DNA of 64,000 nucleotides from JBHIYN01 sp041984235 (GCA_041984235.1 JBHIYN010000016.1:1-64000), one strand, 5' to 3'; positions 1 to 7,521 are shown, counted from the first letter of the stretch. Notes: a model not told the origin generated them from the sequence alone. Made by a program: numbers and translations.

Positions 1-1
1 C

Positions 2-127
2 CTCGAGCGCGCCTTCATGAAGATGGTGCTCTCGCGCGAGGGCCAGCAGGTCGTCATCAAGGACGGCTACATCCCCCTGCCCGCCGCCGTCGTCGCACGG
101 CAGATCGAAGGCGTCCTCGGCGACTGA
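2..127 (+). CDS. PstS-like phosphate ABC transporter substrate-binding protein, C-terminal fragment
   Basis: Only the last 41 residues of this protein lie in the window; the reading frame is open from the left edge and ends in TGA. The tail contains SREGQQVVIKDGYIPLP, which resembles the conserved C-terminus of periplasmic phosphate-binding proteins (PstS family), where the protein ends shortly after a GQ-VV-KDGY-PLP segment. By family it would bind phosphate in the periplasm for a PstCAB transporter. The gene for the next neighbour, the sortase, is convergent and ends 10 bases away. The call rests on this short motif alone, so the exact subfamily is uncertain. Confidence 0.7.
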   Translation, partial: LERAFMKMVLSREGQQVVIKDGYIPLPAAVVARQIEGVLGD

Positions 128-137
128 GCGCGGCAGC

Positions 138-707
138 TCAGCCGGTCTCGCCGGGCACCGCCGTGGCGGTGACCACGAAGCGCCACGGTGTGCCGGCATC
201 CAGCGCCCCGAAGGGATAGCAGGTGATCAGCAGCAACCGCCCGGCGATGTCGTGGCCGAGGCGCGCGACGGCATCGCGGTGCATGACCGTGGTTTCCGTC
301 ACCCGGTAGCGGAAGCGGCGGGCGCCGCGCTCCAGTGCGATCGGCGCACCGTGAGCGAGCCGGCCGAGGACGCGGAAATGGGTGTCGCGATGGCCGGCGA
401 TGACGGTGCTGCCGCCGTCGCCCGGCCACGCCGTGGGCGCCACGTGCACCGGACCGAAGGCGAGGTTGCGCGCCGAGGCGCCTTCGAGCACCAGCAGCGC
501 GCGGCCCTCGCCCGGAAAGTCCAGGCGCGCGCCCGGCCAGGTATCGGCGCCGGGCCACGGCCGCCGCGCCTGCGTGCCGCCCTGCGAACCCTGCCACGCG
601 CGTTCGAGCAGGGCCTGCGCCAGCATCGCCTTGGCCGGGATCCACGCCGCGTTCGCGGCCACCGCCAGCGCCGCCAGCAGCAGGCAGGCTGCAAGCCGCC
701 GGCTCAT
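138..707 (-). CDS. Class GN (proteobacterial) sortase
   Basis: A 189-residue transpeptidase predicted to cleave a C-terminal sorting signal and anchor or process its substrate at the inner membrane or periplasm. An N-terminal hydrophobic helix (about 5-20) serves as anchor. The catalytic triad is visible: His106 in AGHRDTHF, Cys163 in ITCYPFG and Arg176 in TPWRF, in the spacing of sortases. The ATG is chosen because it overlaps the TGA of the upstream gene (ATGA); that gene encodes the VIT/VWA protein with a C-terminal sorting motif, so enzyme and substrate are translationally coupled. This pairing is characteristic of the gammaproteobacterial dedicated sortase system. The two-component genes that often flank such pairs are not seen here. 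Confidence 0.93.
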   Translation of the reverse strand: MSRRLAACLLLAALAVAANAAWIPAKAMLAQALLERAWQGSQGGTQARRPWPGADTWPGARLDFPGEGRALLVLEGASARNLAFGPVHVAPTAWPGDGGSTVIAGHRDTHFRVLGRLAHGAPIALERGARRFRYRVTETTVMHRDAVARLGHDIAGRLLLITCYPFGALDAGTPWRFVVTATAVPGETG

Positions 708-2749
708 GCGCGCGCCCCGTGCCAGCGCAGCACGAGCCCGGCGAGCATCAGCCCCAGCGCCAGCAGCAGGCGTGCCGCGAACGGGGTGGCGGTCTGCGGT
801 ACGCGCAGGCCGGGCGCCTGCATCGCCCAGCCGGACGGCATCTTCGACGGCACCAGCGCGTCCTGCGCGCCCTCGGCCGCCGGCCGCGTCGGCGTGACGT
901 CGACCGCGACCAGGCTGGTGTGCGCGGTCACCAGGTGGTGCGCCAGGCCCAGCGCGGTGATCGCCTCGCGCACCGCGTCGCGGTCGGCGCCGCGCGCGAG
1001 CGAGCGTTCCAGGCTCGCGATCTTCTGGCGCGCCCACACCACGTCGAGGCCGCGTGCGCTGCCGCCGCCAGTGACCGGCACCCGGGTCGTCCACGGCTGC
1101 CCGTCGAAGCGTCCGCTGACGGTGAGCTCGCTGACACCGTCCAGGCGCAGGCTGGCGACGATCGGCTCGTGCACGTGCAGGTCCTTCAGCGGCGCCGGCC
1201 AGCTCTCGAGCTCGCCATCGGCGGCACTGATGCTGACGTCGGTGAGTACCGGGAACTCGAGCTTGTCGATCAGCGCGCGCATGCGCACCTGCACCTCGCC
1301 GAGATCGCCGACGTAGGTGAAGCTGCCGCGACCGACCTGGGCCGCCTCGCGCATGAAGTAGCTGTTGGGCGCCGCGCCGATGCCGACGGTGAACAGGCGC
1401 GAGCTGCCGAGCCGGTGATCGATGATGCCGAGCAGGGCCTGCTCGTTGCCGACGCTGCCGTCGGTGAGGAACACCACCTGGCGCACGCGCTCGCGCTGCC
1501 CGCCACCGTCCAGCGCGGCATGCAGGGCGGCGGCCATCTCGGTACCGCCGTCGGCGACGAGGCCGGCCAGCCAGCGCTTCGCGCGCGCCAGGTTGTCCGG
1601 GGTGGCCGGCAGCGCCTGCGGCGAGAAGCGGCCGACCGTCGAGTTGAACTCGATGATGTTGAAGGTATCGCTGGCAGCGAGGCGGGTCAGCGCGTATTCC
1701 AGTGCCGCGCGCGCCTGGCCGATCGAGGTGCCGTGCATGGAGCCGGAGGTGTCGATGACGTAGACCACCTCGCGCGCCGTCGCATGCTCACGCGCCCAGG
1801 CGATCTCGGGCGGCATCAGCATCATCAGGCCGTAGCGCTCGCCGTCGACCGACTGCTCGAAGAAGGCCGCCCGCGGCGCGTGCCCCGGCGCCGGCCTGAA
1901 GCGCAGCTCAAAGTCGCGGTCGGCCGGCACCGTACCGGCGCCGAGCTCGATGCGATGCCGGCCCGGTGCGATCTCGCGCGTGACGATGGCGTGCCAGGGA
2001 CTCTCGATCGCGGACAGCGGCATGCCGGCGTCCAGCGTGATCGCGATCGAGACCGGGTTGTCGTGACCGACGCCGGCCGCGGTCACCGGCGGCGTGACGT
2101 GGCTGGCGTCCGGCACCTGGTCGGTGTTGAACGACCAGCCGCCGCCGTCGAAGCCAGCGACCGGGGCGCTGCCCGGGATGTAGCGCACGCCCACCGTGAG
2201 CGGGAAGCGCAGCGAGAACTCGCCGTTCTCGTAGTCGAGCGTCTGCTGGTACTCGATCTCGACCACCACCGTCTCGCCCGGACCGATGTTGGCCACGCTG
2301 GTGGTGAAGAGATTGGGACGCTGCTGCTCGACCAGGCTCGCCTTGCGGCCGGCGTCGCGCGCCTGCTCGAAGGTTCGGCGCGCGGCATCGCGCTCCTCGA
2401 TGTGGCCCTCTATGGTGCGCTCGCCGACCTGCATCTGCAGCCGATCGACCGCGGCCAGCTCGGGCAGGGGAAAAGCATAGATGCCGTTGACCCAGTCGTG
2501 GCTGGCCTGCGTGAAGCTCTGGCGCACGCTGACCCGGGCGACGACGCCACTGATCGACATCTCGACCGCGGTATCGACCAGCGGCGCGGGAACCAGGCTG
2601 CCGTCGTCGCTGCGCAGCAGCAGGCTGCCGCGCTCGACCTCGTTGATGGAGACGGCCTCGGGAGCCGCCGCGGCCGGGCCGGCGAGCAGCGCCAGGGTGG
2701 CGAGCACGAGCAGGCCCGGGCGGCGAAGGAGAGCGGGAATGGAAACCAT
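704..2749 (-). CDS. Marine proteobacterial sortase target protein (VIT + VWA domains)
   Basis: A 681-residue exported protein and the presumed sole substrate of the adjacent sortase. It has a signal peptide (about 1-29, ending GPAAAA), a vault inter-alpha-trypsin (VIT) domain at roughly 35-170, and a von Willebrand A domain from about 325 with an intact MIDAS start DTSGS at 333-337. The C-terminus shows a sorting signal layout: VPQTAT at 650-655, a 14-residue hydrophobic helix, then a short basic tail (RWHGARA). The family motif is usually LPxTxT, so valine replaces leucine at the first position. By homology the VWA domain binds metal and protein ligands; the biological role of these proteins is not established. 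The start is the only ATG immediately before a signal peptide. Confidence 0.93.
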   Translation of the reverse strand: MVSIPALLRRPGLLVLATLALLAGPAAAAPEAVSINEVERGSLLLRSDDGSLVPAPLVDTAVEMSISGVVARVSVRQSFTQASHDWVNGIYAFPLPELAAVDRLQMQVGERTIEGHIEERDAARRTFEQARDAGRKASLVEQQRPNLFTTSVANIGPGETVVVEIEYQQTLDYENGEFSLRFPLTVGVRYIPGSAPVAGFDGGGWSFNTDQVPDASHVTPPVTAAGVGHDNPVSIAITLDAGMPLSAIESPWHAIVTREIAPGRHRIELGAGTVPADRDFELRFRPAPGHAPRAAFFEQSVDGERYGLMMLMPPEIAWAREHATAREVVYVIDTSGSMHGTSIGQARAALEYALTRLAASDTFNIIEFNSTVGRFSPQALPATPDNLARAKRWLAGLVADGGTEMAAALHAALDGGGQRERVRQVVFLTDGSVGNEQALLGIIDHRLGSSRLFTVGIGAAPNSYFMREAAQVGRGSFTYVGDLGEVQVRMRALIDKLEFPVLTDVSISAADGELESWPAPLKDLHVHEPIVASLRLDGVSELTVSGRFDGQPWTTRVPVTGGGSARGLDVVWARQKIASLERSLARGADRDAVREAITALGLAHHLVTAHTSLVAVDVTPTRPAAEGAQDALVPSKMPSGWAMQAPGLRVPQTATPFAARLLLALGLMLAGLVLRWHGARA

Positions 2750-2945
2750 GGCGACTGACCTCGAATGAAACTGCGGCAAGCCTAGGCCGGCACTCGCGCC
2801 ATCTGGGGGCGGCCGCGGAATGTCGCGCGACTGTCCACTGTCCCGTTTTGCCCGGGACTGCCCCGCACTTCCCCGGCCGCCCCGGCGTGCCCGTTGCGGG
2901 CCGCCGACTGCTAGACTTGGGCGCACCCTCGCGACGCCCGCGGAC

Positions 2946-3695
2946 ATGCCGAAGCCGGACTGGAAGACCATCGCGCGCCAGCTCAACGAGCACCTCGCCG
3001 CGGCGCGGCTGTCGTCGCGCGATGTCGCCAGCCGCGCCGGCGTCGATCGCAAGACGGTCGACCGCCTGCGCGCCGGCCAGGCCGTGCGCAGCCAGACCCT
3101 GCAGTGGATAGAGCAGGCGCTGGACGTGACCCTGGGCGTGGCCACGGACCCGGCCGATGCCGCCGGTGTCGCGCCACGCCGCTTCGGCGGCTACCGCCGC
3201 GAGGCGGTGGCCGACTACATCGGCGAGTACGTCGCCTTCCGCCGCTCCTTCGACACCGCCGGGCGCATCATCGCCAGCTACCTCGAGATCCACTGGGACG
3301 ACGACAGCGGCGCACTCGCCTTCCACGAGTCACAGGACAACCGCCTCGCCTCGGGGCGCAGCTATGCCTACCGCTTCGGCGGCGAAGTGCTGATCCCGCC
3401 CAACCTCGGCGTGATGCACTTCGTGGTGCGCTCCGACGACGGCCGCGTGCGCCTGATCTCGACCTCCATGCCGCGCGAGGACGACGGCACCCTGATGATG
3501 CGCGGCTTCATCCTGACCCTGAACGAGCTCTCCGACATCGGTTACTACCCGGTGACCTCGCCGATCTTCCTCGCCCGCAGCGGCGCGCGCGTCGCGCTCG
3601 AGACCGGCGTGGTCGAGCGCGACGATCCGCGCTACGCCTGGGCCGCGGACATCCTCGGCGGCATCGAGGGCAGGTTCCTGCCCGGCCGCGCGTGA
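2946..3695 (+). CDS. HTH-domain transcriptional regulator with unclassified C-terminal domain
   Basis: A 249-residue protein. Residues about 8-60 form an XRE-like helix-turn-helix (SSRDVASRAGVDRKTVDRLR), suggesting DNA binding. The remaining ~180 residues begin FGGYRREAVADYIGEYVAFRR and do not match a ligand-binding domain I can name; they contain many aromatic and charged beta-like segments (SYLEIHWDDDSGALAFHES). It is transcribed divergently from the sortase-target operon across about 195 bases, so it could regulate that operon, but this is inference. Its TGA overlaps the GTG start of the next gene (GTGA), indicating coupled translation with the phosphatase-fold protein. Confidence 0.7.
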   Translation: MPKPDWKTIARQLNEHLAAARLSSRDVASRAGVDRKTVDRLRAGQAVRSQTLQWIEQALDVTLGVATDPADAAGVAPRRFGGYRREAVADYIGEYVAFRRSFDTAGRIIASYLEIHWDDDSGALAFHESQDNRLASGRSYAYRFGGEVLIPPNLGVMHFVVRSDDGRVRLISTSMPREDDGTLMMRGFILTLNELSDIGYYPVTSPIFLARSGARVALETGVVERDDPRYAWAADILGGIEGRFLPGRA

Positions 3696-4654
3696 CGCCG
3701 CGGCCACCGCCCCGCCGGGTCAGCGTCGGCGGCCTGCTGCTGGCGCTGGCGCTGCTGGCCGGGCTCGCCACCGTGACCAGCCTGTTCGAGGGCGTGTGGT
3801 GGCTGACCGACCTGAGCGTGCACTTCCGGCTGCAGTACGCGGTGCTGCTGGCCCTGGGCACGGCCGTGGCCGCGCTGCTGCGGCGTCCGCTGGCGGCCGC
3901 CACGTGCGCGCTGCTGCTCGCGGTCAACCTGTGGCCCGCCGCCAGCTACCTGCCGTGGCCGGGGCGCACCGCGGCCGCGCACCAAGGGCCGGCGCTGCAG
4001 GTGATGTGGTTCAACGTCAATTCGGCGAACACCGATTACGCGGCGGCACTCGACTTCATCGCCCGTCACTCGCCTGACGTGGTCGCCCTGCTCGAAGTGA
4101 CCGACGCCTGGGTCGCGGCGCTGCGTCCACTGCACACGGCCTATCCTTTCACGGTGACCGAGCCGGCCGCCGACAACTTCGGCATGGCGCTGTACAGCCG
4201 CCTGCCGCTCAGCGACGTCCGCGTGCGTTACGACAGCGCCACCGACGTGCCCGACGTCGAAGCCGTCGTCCACGTCGACGGCCGGCCGCTGCGCGTCGTC
4301 GCGGCCCATCCGCCGCCCCCGGTCAGTGCCGACATCACGCGCCGGCGCGACGCCCACATCGAGCACCTCGCGGCCCGCCTCGCGCAGTCCGCGGAGCCGT
4401 ACCTGGTGGTGGGCGATCTGAACCTGACCCCGTGGTCGCGCGTGTTCGACCGCCTGCTCGCGCACGCCGGCCTGCGCGACTGCAGCGCCGGTCGCCGTAT
4501 CCACCTGACCTGGCCGACCTACAACCCGCTGCTGCGGATCCCGATCGATCACTGCCTGTATTCGGACGGGATCGGCATTCTCGGACGGGACACGGGGCCC
4601 GATCTCGGCAGCGATCATTTCCCGGGGCGGGTGCGCGTGGCGCTGTCCCGCTGA
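3692..4654 (+). CDS. Membrane-anchored endonuclease/exonuclease/phosphatase family protein
   Basis: A 320-residue protein with about three N-terminal membrane segments (residues ~10-95) followed by an endonuclease/exonuclease/phosphatase fold facing, most likely, the periplasm. Family signatures are present: an N-terminal metal-site segment MWFNVNSAN, GDLNLTP with Asp242 and Asn244, and a C-terminal SDHFP with Asp308-His309. Such enzymes are metal-dependent phosphodiesterases or phosphomonoesterases; the substrate cannot be read from the sequence. It starts with GTG overlapping the stop of the HTH regulator gene, so the two are probably one operon. Confidence 0.85.
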   Translation: MTPRPPPRRVSVGGLLLALALLAGLATVTSLFEGVWWLTDLSVHFRLQYAVLLALGTAVAALLRRPLAAATCALLLAVNLWPAASYLPWPGRTAAAHQGPALQVMWFNVNSANTDYAAALDFIARHSPDVVALLEVTDAWVAALRPLHTAYPFTVTEPAADNFGMALYSRLPLSDVRVRYDSATDVPDVEAVVHVDGRPLRVVAAHPPPPVSADITRRRDAHIEHLAARLAQSAEPYLVVGDLNLTPWSRVFDRLLAHAGLRDCSAGRRIHLTWPTYNPLLRIPIDHCLYSDGIGILGRDTGPDLGSDHFPGRVRVALSR

Positions 4655-4841
4655 GCGATTCGCAGCATGCGCCACGGCCGGCTTGTGCGGCGCAGCATCG
4701 GTGCTCTATGCTCTGATCGCCCGCGGCACCGATCCCTGCCCGGCAGGGCGCGCGTGCACCGCCGCACGCGTCACGGCGCGGGACGGCAGCGCCGCCGGCC
4801 GCACCCGACAACCACAGAAGAATGACGACCGAGCGCCGCTC

Positions 4842-6701
4842 ATGGACATCGCTACCAATGCCCGACGGCAGCCCATCCCGGGGCCGATCCAGAGCTATCT
4901 CGAGCATCTCGTCGACGCCCTCGCCAACCACACCGGCGGCGCGCTGGCCGATTACATTCCCGAGCTCGCCTGCGCCGATCCGGACGCCTTCGGCGTTGCC
5001 ATAGCCACGATCAACGGGCACGTGTACCAGTCCGGTGACAGCCAGCTGCCGTTCACCATCCAGTCGATCTCCAAGCCGCTGACCTACGGCCTCGCGCTCG
5101 ACACCTGCGGCGTCTGCGCCGTGCTCGAGAAGGTCGGGGTCGAGCCGTCGGGCGAAGCCTTCAACGAGATCAGCCTGGAGGAGGTCTCCGGCCGTCCGTT
5201 CAATCCCATGATCAATGCGGGCGCCATCGCCACCACCGGGCTCATCGGCGGCGCCACGCCCGCGGCGCGCTTCGCCAGCATCATCGATGCCTACGGGAAA
5301 TTCGCGGCGCACGAGCTGAGGCTGGACGAGGCCGTCTTTCAATCCGAGTCGCAAACCGGTCATCGCAATCGCGCCATCGCCTACCTGCTGCGCAATTCGA
5401 ACATCCTCGAAGACCGCACCGAGGAGACGCTCGATCTCTACTTCAGACAGTGCTCGATCCTGGTCAACTGCCGCGATCTCGCCGTGATGGGCGCGACCCT
5501 CGCCAACAACGGCATCAACCCGATCACCGGCGTCATCGCGCTCAAGGCCGCCAACGTCGAGAAAGTGCTCAGCATCATGAGCACCTGCGGGATGTACGAC
5601 TACGCGGGTGGCTGGATCTTCGGTGTCGGGATGCCGGCCAAGAGCGGCGTTGCGGGCGGCATCATGGCCGTGCTGCCGGGACAGATGGGAATCGGGGTGT
5701 TCTCACCGCGACTCGACGAGCACGGCAACAGCGAGCGCGGCATCAAGATGTGCGAGGCCATCTCGCGCGATTTCGGACTGCACATCTTCGATTCCTCGAA
5801 GGCCAGCAATGCCATCATCCGCGCCAAGTACGACGGCACCACCATGGGCTCCAAGCGCGTGCGCCCGACGGACGAGTTCAACCTGCTGCGCGAGGCCGGC
5901 GCACGCATCAAGATCTACGAGCTGGCCGGCGATCTGATCTTCAGCGCAACCGATTTCGTGCTCAAGACCGTGCTAGACGAGCTCGGCGAAACACGCTTCG
6001 TGATCTTCGACTGCAAACGCGTGACCTCGGCCAAGAAGTCCGCGTGCAAGCTGATTGGCGACTTCCTGCTCTCCCTCAAGGAGCATGGTATCGAGTTCCT
6101 GCTCACGAACACGGAGTACCAGTTCGACAAGCTCCTCAAGCGTCACCTCGATCGTGACACCTTCGGCGCCGCACACCGTTTCTCGGACCTCGATCTGGCG
6201 CTCGAGTGGTGCGAGCAGCAACTGCTTGGCGAATACATGACGCCACGCTCGGCCGCGCAGAAGATCCTGTTGTTCAACCAGCCCCTGCTGCAGGGCTTCT
6301 CTGCCGAAGAGCTGGCGCTGATCAAGGGCCGCATGCGCAAGCGTACCTACCAGCGGGGCGATGTCATCGTCGAGGAGAAGGCGACCTCGGACGCGCTGTT
6401 CTTCCTGACCGTCGGTGAGGTCAGCATCATGATGCAGCGCTCGCAGCACGTGCGGCAGAAACGCATCGCGACGCTGACCGCGGGAACCTCGTTCGGCGAG
6501 ATGTCGCTGATCGATCGCCAGGTACGCTCGGCCTCCGCGGTGGCCGAAAGCTACGTCGAGTGCTACGAGCTGCCCTTCGGGGTCTATGACGACATCAAGA
6601 GCGTCCACCCGGTGCTGAAGGACAAGATCCTGACCAACCTTGCCATCGATCTCGCCAACAAGCTGCGCATCGCGAACAACGAGGTCAAGGCGTACCGCTA
6701 G
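4842..6701 (+). CDS. glsA: Glutaminase A fused to STAS and cyclic-nucleotide-binding domains
   Basis: A 619-residue cytoplasmic three-domain protein. Residues ~15-325 form a serine-dependent glutaminase (L-glutamine to L-glutamate plus ammonia): the SxxK catalytic pair is Ser75-Ile-Ser-Lys78, and FNPMINAGAI and the GGWIFGVGMPAKSGV region are diagnostic. Residues ~350-460 form a STAS-like domain (IYELAGDLIFSATDFVLK), and ~475-619 a CAP-type cNMP-binding domain with the phosphate-binding cassette FGEMSLIDRQVRSASAV. Bacterial GlsA proteins are usually about 310 residues, so the two extra domains double the length. The fusion suggests control of glutamine hydrolysis or acid-stress response by a cyclic nucleotide; that is inference. 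The start lies just before the glutaminase domain; no strong Shine-Dalgarno is seen. Confidence 0.92.
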   Translation: MDIATNARRQPIPGPIQSYLEHLVDALANHTGGALADYIPELACADPDAFGVAIATINGHVYQSGDSQLPFTIQSISKPLTYGLALDTCGVCAVLEKVGVEPSGEAFNEISLEEVSGRPFNPMINAGAIATTGLIGGATPAARFASIIDAYGKFAAHELRLDEAVFQSESQTGHRNRAIAYLLRNSNILEDRTEETLDLYFRQCSILVNCRDLAVMGATLANNGINPITGVIALKAANVEKVLSIMSTCGMYDYAGGWIFGVGMPAKSGVAGGIMAVLPGQMGIGVFSPRLDEHGNSERGIKMCEAISRDFGLHIFDSSKASNAIIRAKYDGTTMGSKRVRPTDEFNLLREAGARIKIYELAGDLIFSATDFVLKTVLDELGETRFVIFDCKRVTSAKKSACKLIGDFLLSLKEHGIEFLLTNTEYQFDKLLKRHLDRDTFGAAHRFSDLDLALEWCEQQLLGEYMTPRSAAQKILLFNQPLLQGFSAEELALIKGRMRKRTYQRGDVIVEEKATSDALFFLTVGEVSIMMQRSQHVRQKRIATLTAGTSFGEMSLIDRQVRSASAVAESYVECYELPFGVYDDIKSVHPVLKDKILTNLAIDLANKLRIANNEVKAYR

Positions 6702-6769
6702 GTGCCGGCCGACCCCGGGGTCCGGGAGGTCGCGGGGAGCCGTGACGCGGGTTCAGCGGCCGGGGAACG

Positions 6770-6945
6770 ATTGGCGCGCCCGACAGGATGGATTCGCGCG
6801 CGCTGACGGCGCGCGCTCACCCCTGCGGGGCGCCGGCCGGTGGCCGGCGTCCCCTCTCGCTGCGCGAGAGGGTCGAACGCCAGGTTCGAACCGAGACCGT
6901 CGAACTCACCAATCCGTGAGGGCTCCTGGCGGAGCCCTCACGGAT
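6770..6945. repeat. Degenerate tRNA-Arg copy with one 83-bp hairpin element (block 0)
   Basis: This block opens with a 20-base exact copy of the tRNA-Arg 3' region (attggcgcgcccgacaggat), identical to the segment beginning at 6944. The copy is interrupted by 83 bases (6790-6872), after which T-loop sequence resumes as tcgaac and then decays. The insert carries four consecutive stem-loops, including gcgcgcgc-tgacg-gcgcgcgc, cccc-tgc-gggg, cgccggcc-ggt-ggccggcg and ccctctcgc-tgc-gcgagaggg. No gene is present. Further T-arm-like scraps (aggttcgaacc) lie at 6882-6892. Confidence 0.75.
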
Positions 6946-6946
6946 T
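6911..6946. terminator. 16-bp perfect inverted repeat abutting the tRNA-Arg 3' end
   Basis: Arms aatccgtgagggctcc and ggagccctcacggatt are perfectly complementary around a 4-base loop (tggc). The right arm touches the CCA of the minus-strand tRNA, so in the transcript this hairpin follows the tRNA directly. It could act in 3' processing or termination, although no U-run follows on the minus strand. Confidence 0.5.
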
Positions 6947-7022
6947 GGCGCGCCCGACAGGATTCGAACCTGTGACCTCTGCCTTCGGAGGGCAGCACTC
7001 TATCCAGCTGAGCTACGGGCGC
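6946..7022 (-). tRNA. tRNA-Arg (anticodon CCG)
   Basis: A complete 77-nt tRNA read on the minus strand. The acceptor stem GCGCCCG pairs with CGGGCGC, followed by discriminator G and an encoded CCA. The D-arm is GCTC-AGCTGGATA-GAGT, the anticodon stem CTGCC/GGCAG encloses loop CTCCGAA giving anticodon CCG (codon CGG), and the T-arm is ACAGG-TTCGAAT-CCTGT. All stems pair. It lies among decayed copies of itself, and a near-perfect -10 box sits 11 bases upstream. Confidence 0.97.
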
Positions 7023-7033
7023 GCGGAACCGCG

Positions 7034-7039
7034 ATTATA
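7034..7039 (-). promoter_or_regulatory. -10 box of tRNA-Arg
   Basis: A consensus TATAAT on the minus strand ends 11 bases before the tRNA 5' end, the right distance for a tRNA promoter with a short leader. No convincing -35 is seen. The same hexamer and flank recur 301 bases away upstream of the interrupted tRNA copy. Confidence 0.7.
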
Positions 7040-7100
7040 GGCCATCACTCCACACGGCGGCGCATGGGCTCGCGGGCGCTGCGCGCCCGACCGACAGGAT

Positions 7101-7264
7101 GGATTCGCGCGCGCTGACGGCGCGCACTCACCCCTGCGGGGCGCCGCCATCAGCGGCGTCCCATCTCGCTCGCGCGAGATGGTGGATTCGCGTGCGCTGA
7201 CGGCGCACGCTCACCCCTACGGGGCGCCGCCATCGGCGGCGTCCCATCTCGCTCGCGCGAGATG
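7101..7264. repeat. Two tandem copies of the 83-bp hairpin element inserted in a tRNA T-loop
   Basis: Copy B (7101-7183) and copy C (7184-7264) follow head to tail with an 83-base period and match the insert at 6790-6872. Each unit has the same four stem-loops; copy C has gcgtgcgc-tgacg-gcgcacgc and cgccgcc-atc-ggcggcg, and both have ccatctcgc-tcgc-gcgagat(gg). Stem changes between copies are compensatory (for example ccA/Tgg against ccC/Ggg; gcgT/Acgc against gcgC/Gcgc). The left flank ends ...acaggat and the right flank resumes tcgaacctgt, so removing the insert restores an exact T-arm. There is no coding capacity. Confidence 0.85.
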
Positions 7265-7323
7265 TCGAACCTGTGACCACGGCCGCAGGAGGGCAGCACG
7301 CTATCCAGCTGAGCTACGGGCGC
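7265..7323 (-). pseudogene. Decayed tRNA-Arg copy (nominal anticodon CCT), T-arm interrupted
   Basis: On the minus strand this reads GCGCCCGTAGCTCAGCTGG..., identical to tRNA-Arg(CCG) through most of the D-arm, then diverges. The anticodon loop is CTCCTGC (anticodon CCT), with one mismatch in the anticodon stem (CTGCC/GGCCG) and one in the D-stem. Its T-arm 5' half (GGTCACAGGTTCGA) is intact, but the 3' half lies 164 bases away at 7083-7100, beyond the tandem insert. The upstream TATAAT is preserved at 7335-7340. Most likely a pseudogene unless the insert is removed from the RNA. Confidence 0.8.
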
Positions 7324-7334
7324 GCGGAACCGCG

Positions 7335-7400
7335 ATTATAGGCCATCACCCCGCGCGGCGGCGCCTCTGCCTACGGGCGCTGCGCGCCCGACAGACAGGC
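7335..7400. repeat. Duplicated tRNA upstream flank and third tRNA 3'-end scrap
   Basis: The segment repeats the promoter flank found at 7034-7082 (attataggccatcac then a divergent spacer, then cgggcgctgcgcgcccga) at a 301-base interval. At 7381-7399 another truncated tRNA 3' end (gcgcgcccgacagacagg) starts and stops. This marks the end of the tandem tRNA unit duplications; only unremarkable sequence follows until the cytochrome promoter. Confidence 0.65.
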
Positions 7401-7521
7401 CGCCAACGGCAGGCCCGGCCCCCCGGGTTTCCGGGCGCAGGCCCTTCCCTGGCCTTCGGACCGGGACCCGGCCGTGAACCGGCAAGCCCGCATTTGGCTT
7501 AGGGAAATCAGGGTTTTTGGC

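Noticed and set aside
719..2758. A 679-codon plus-strand open frame opposite the sortase target gene
   Set aside because: No recognisable domains; the minus strand carries VIT, VWA and sorting motifs.
7101..7264. CRISPR-like array
   Set aside because: Only two contiguous 83-base units with no spacers; the similarity covers the entire unit and they sit in a tRNA gene.
7101..7264. Group I intron in a tRNA
   Set aside because: At 164 bases it is too short for a self-splicing group I intron, lies in the T-loop rather than the anticodon loop, and is made of two identical-type hairpin units.
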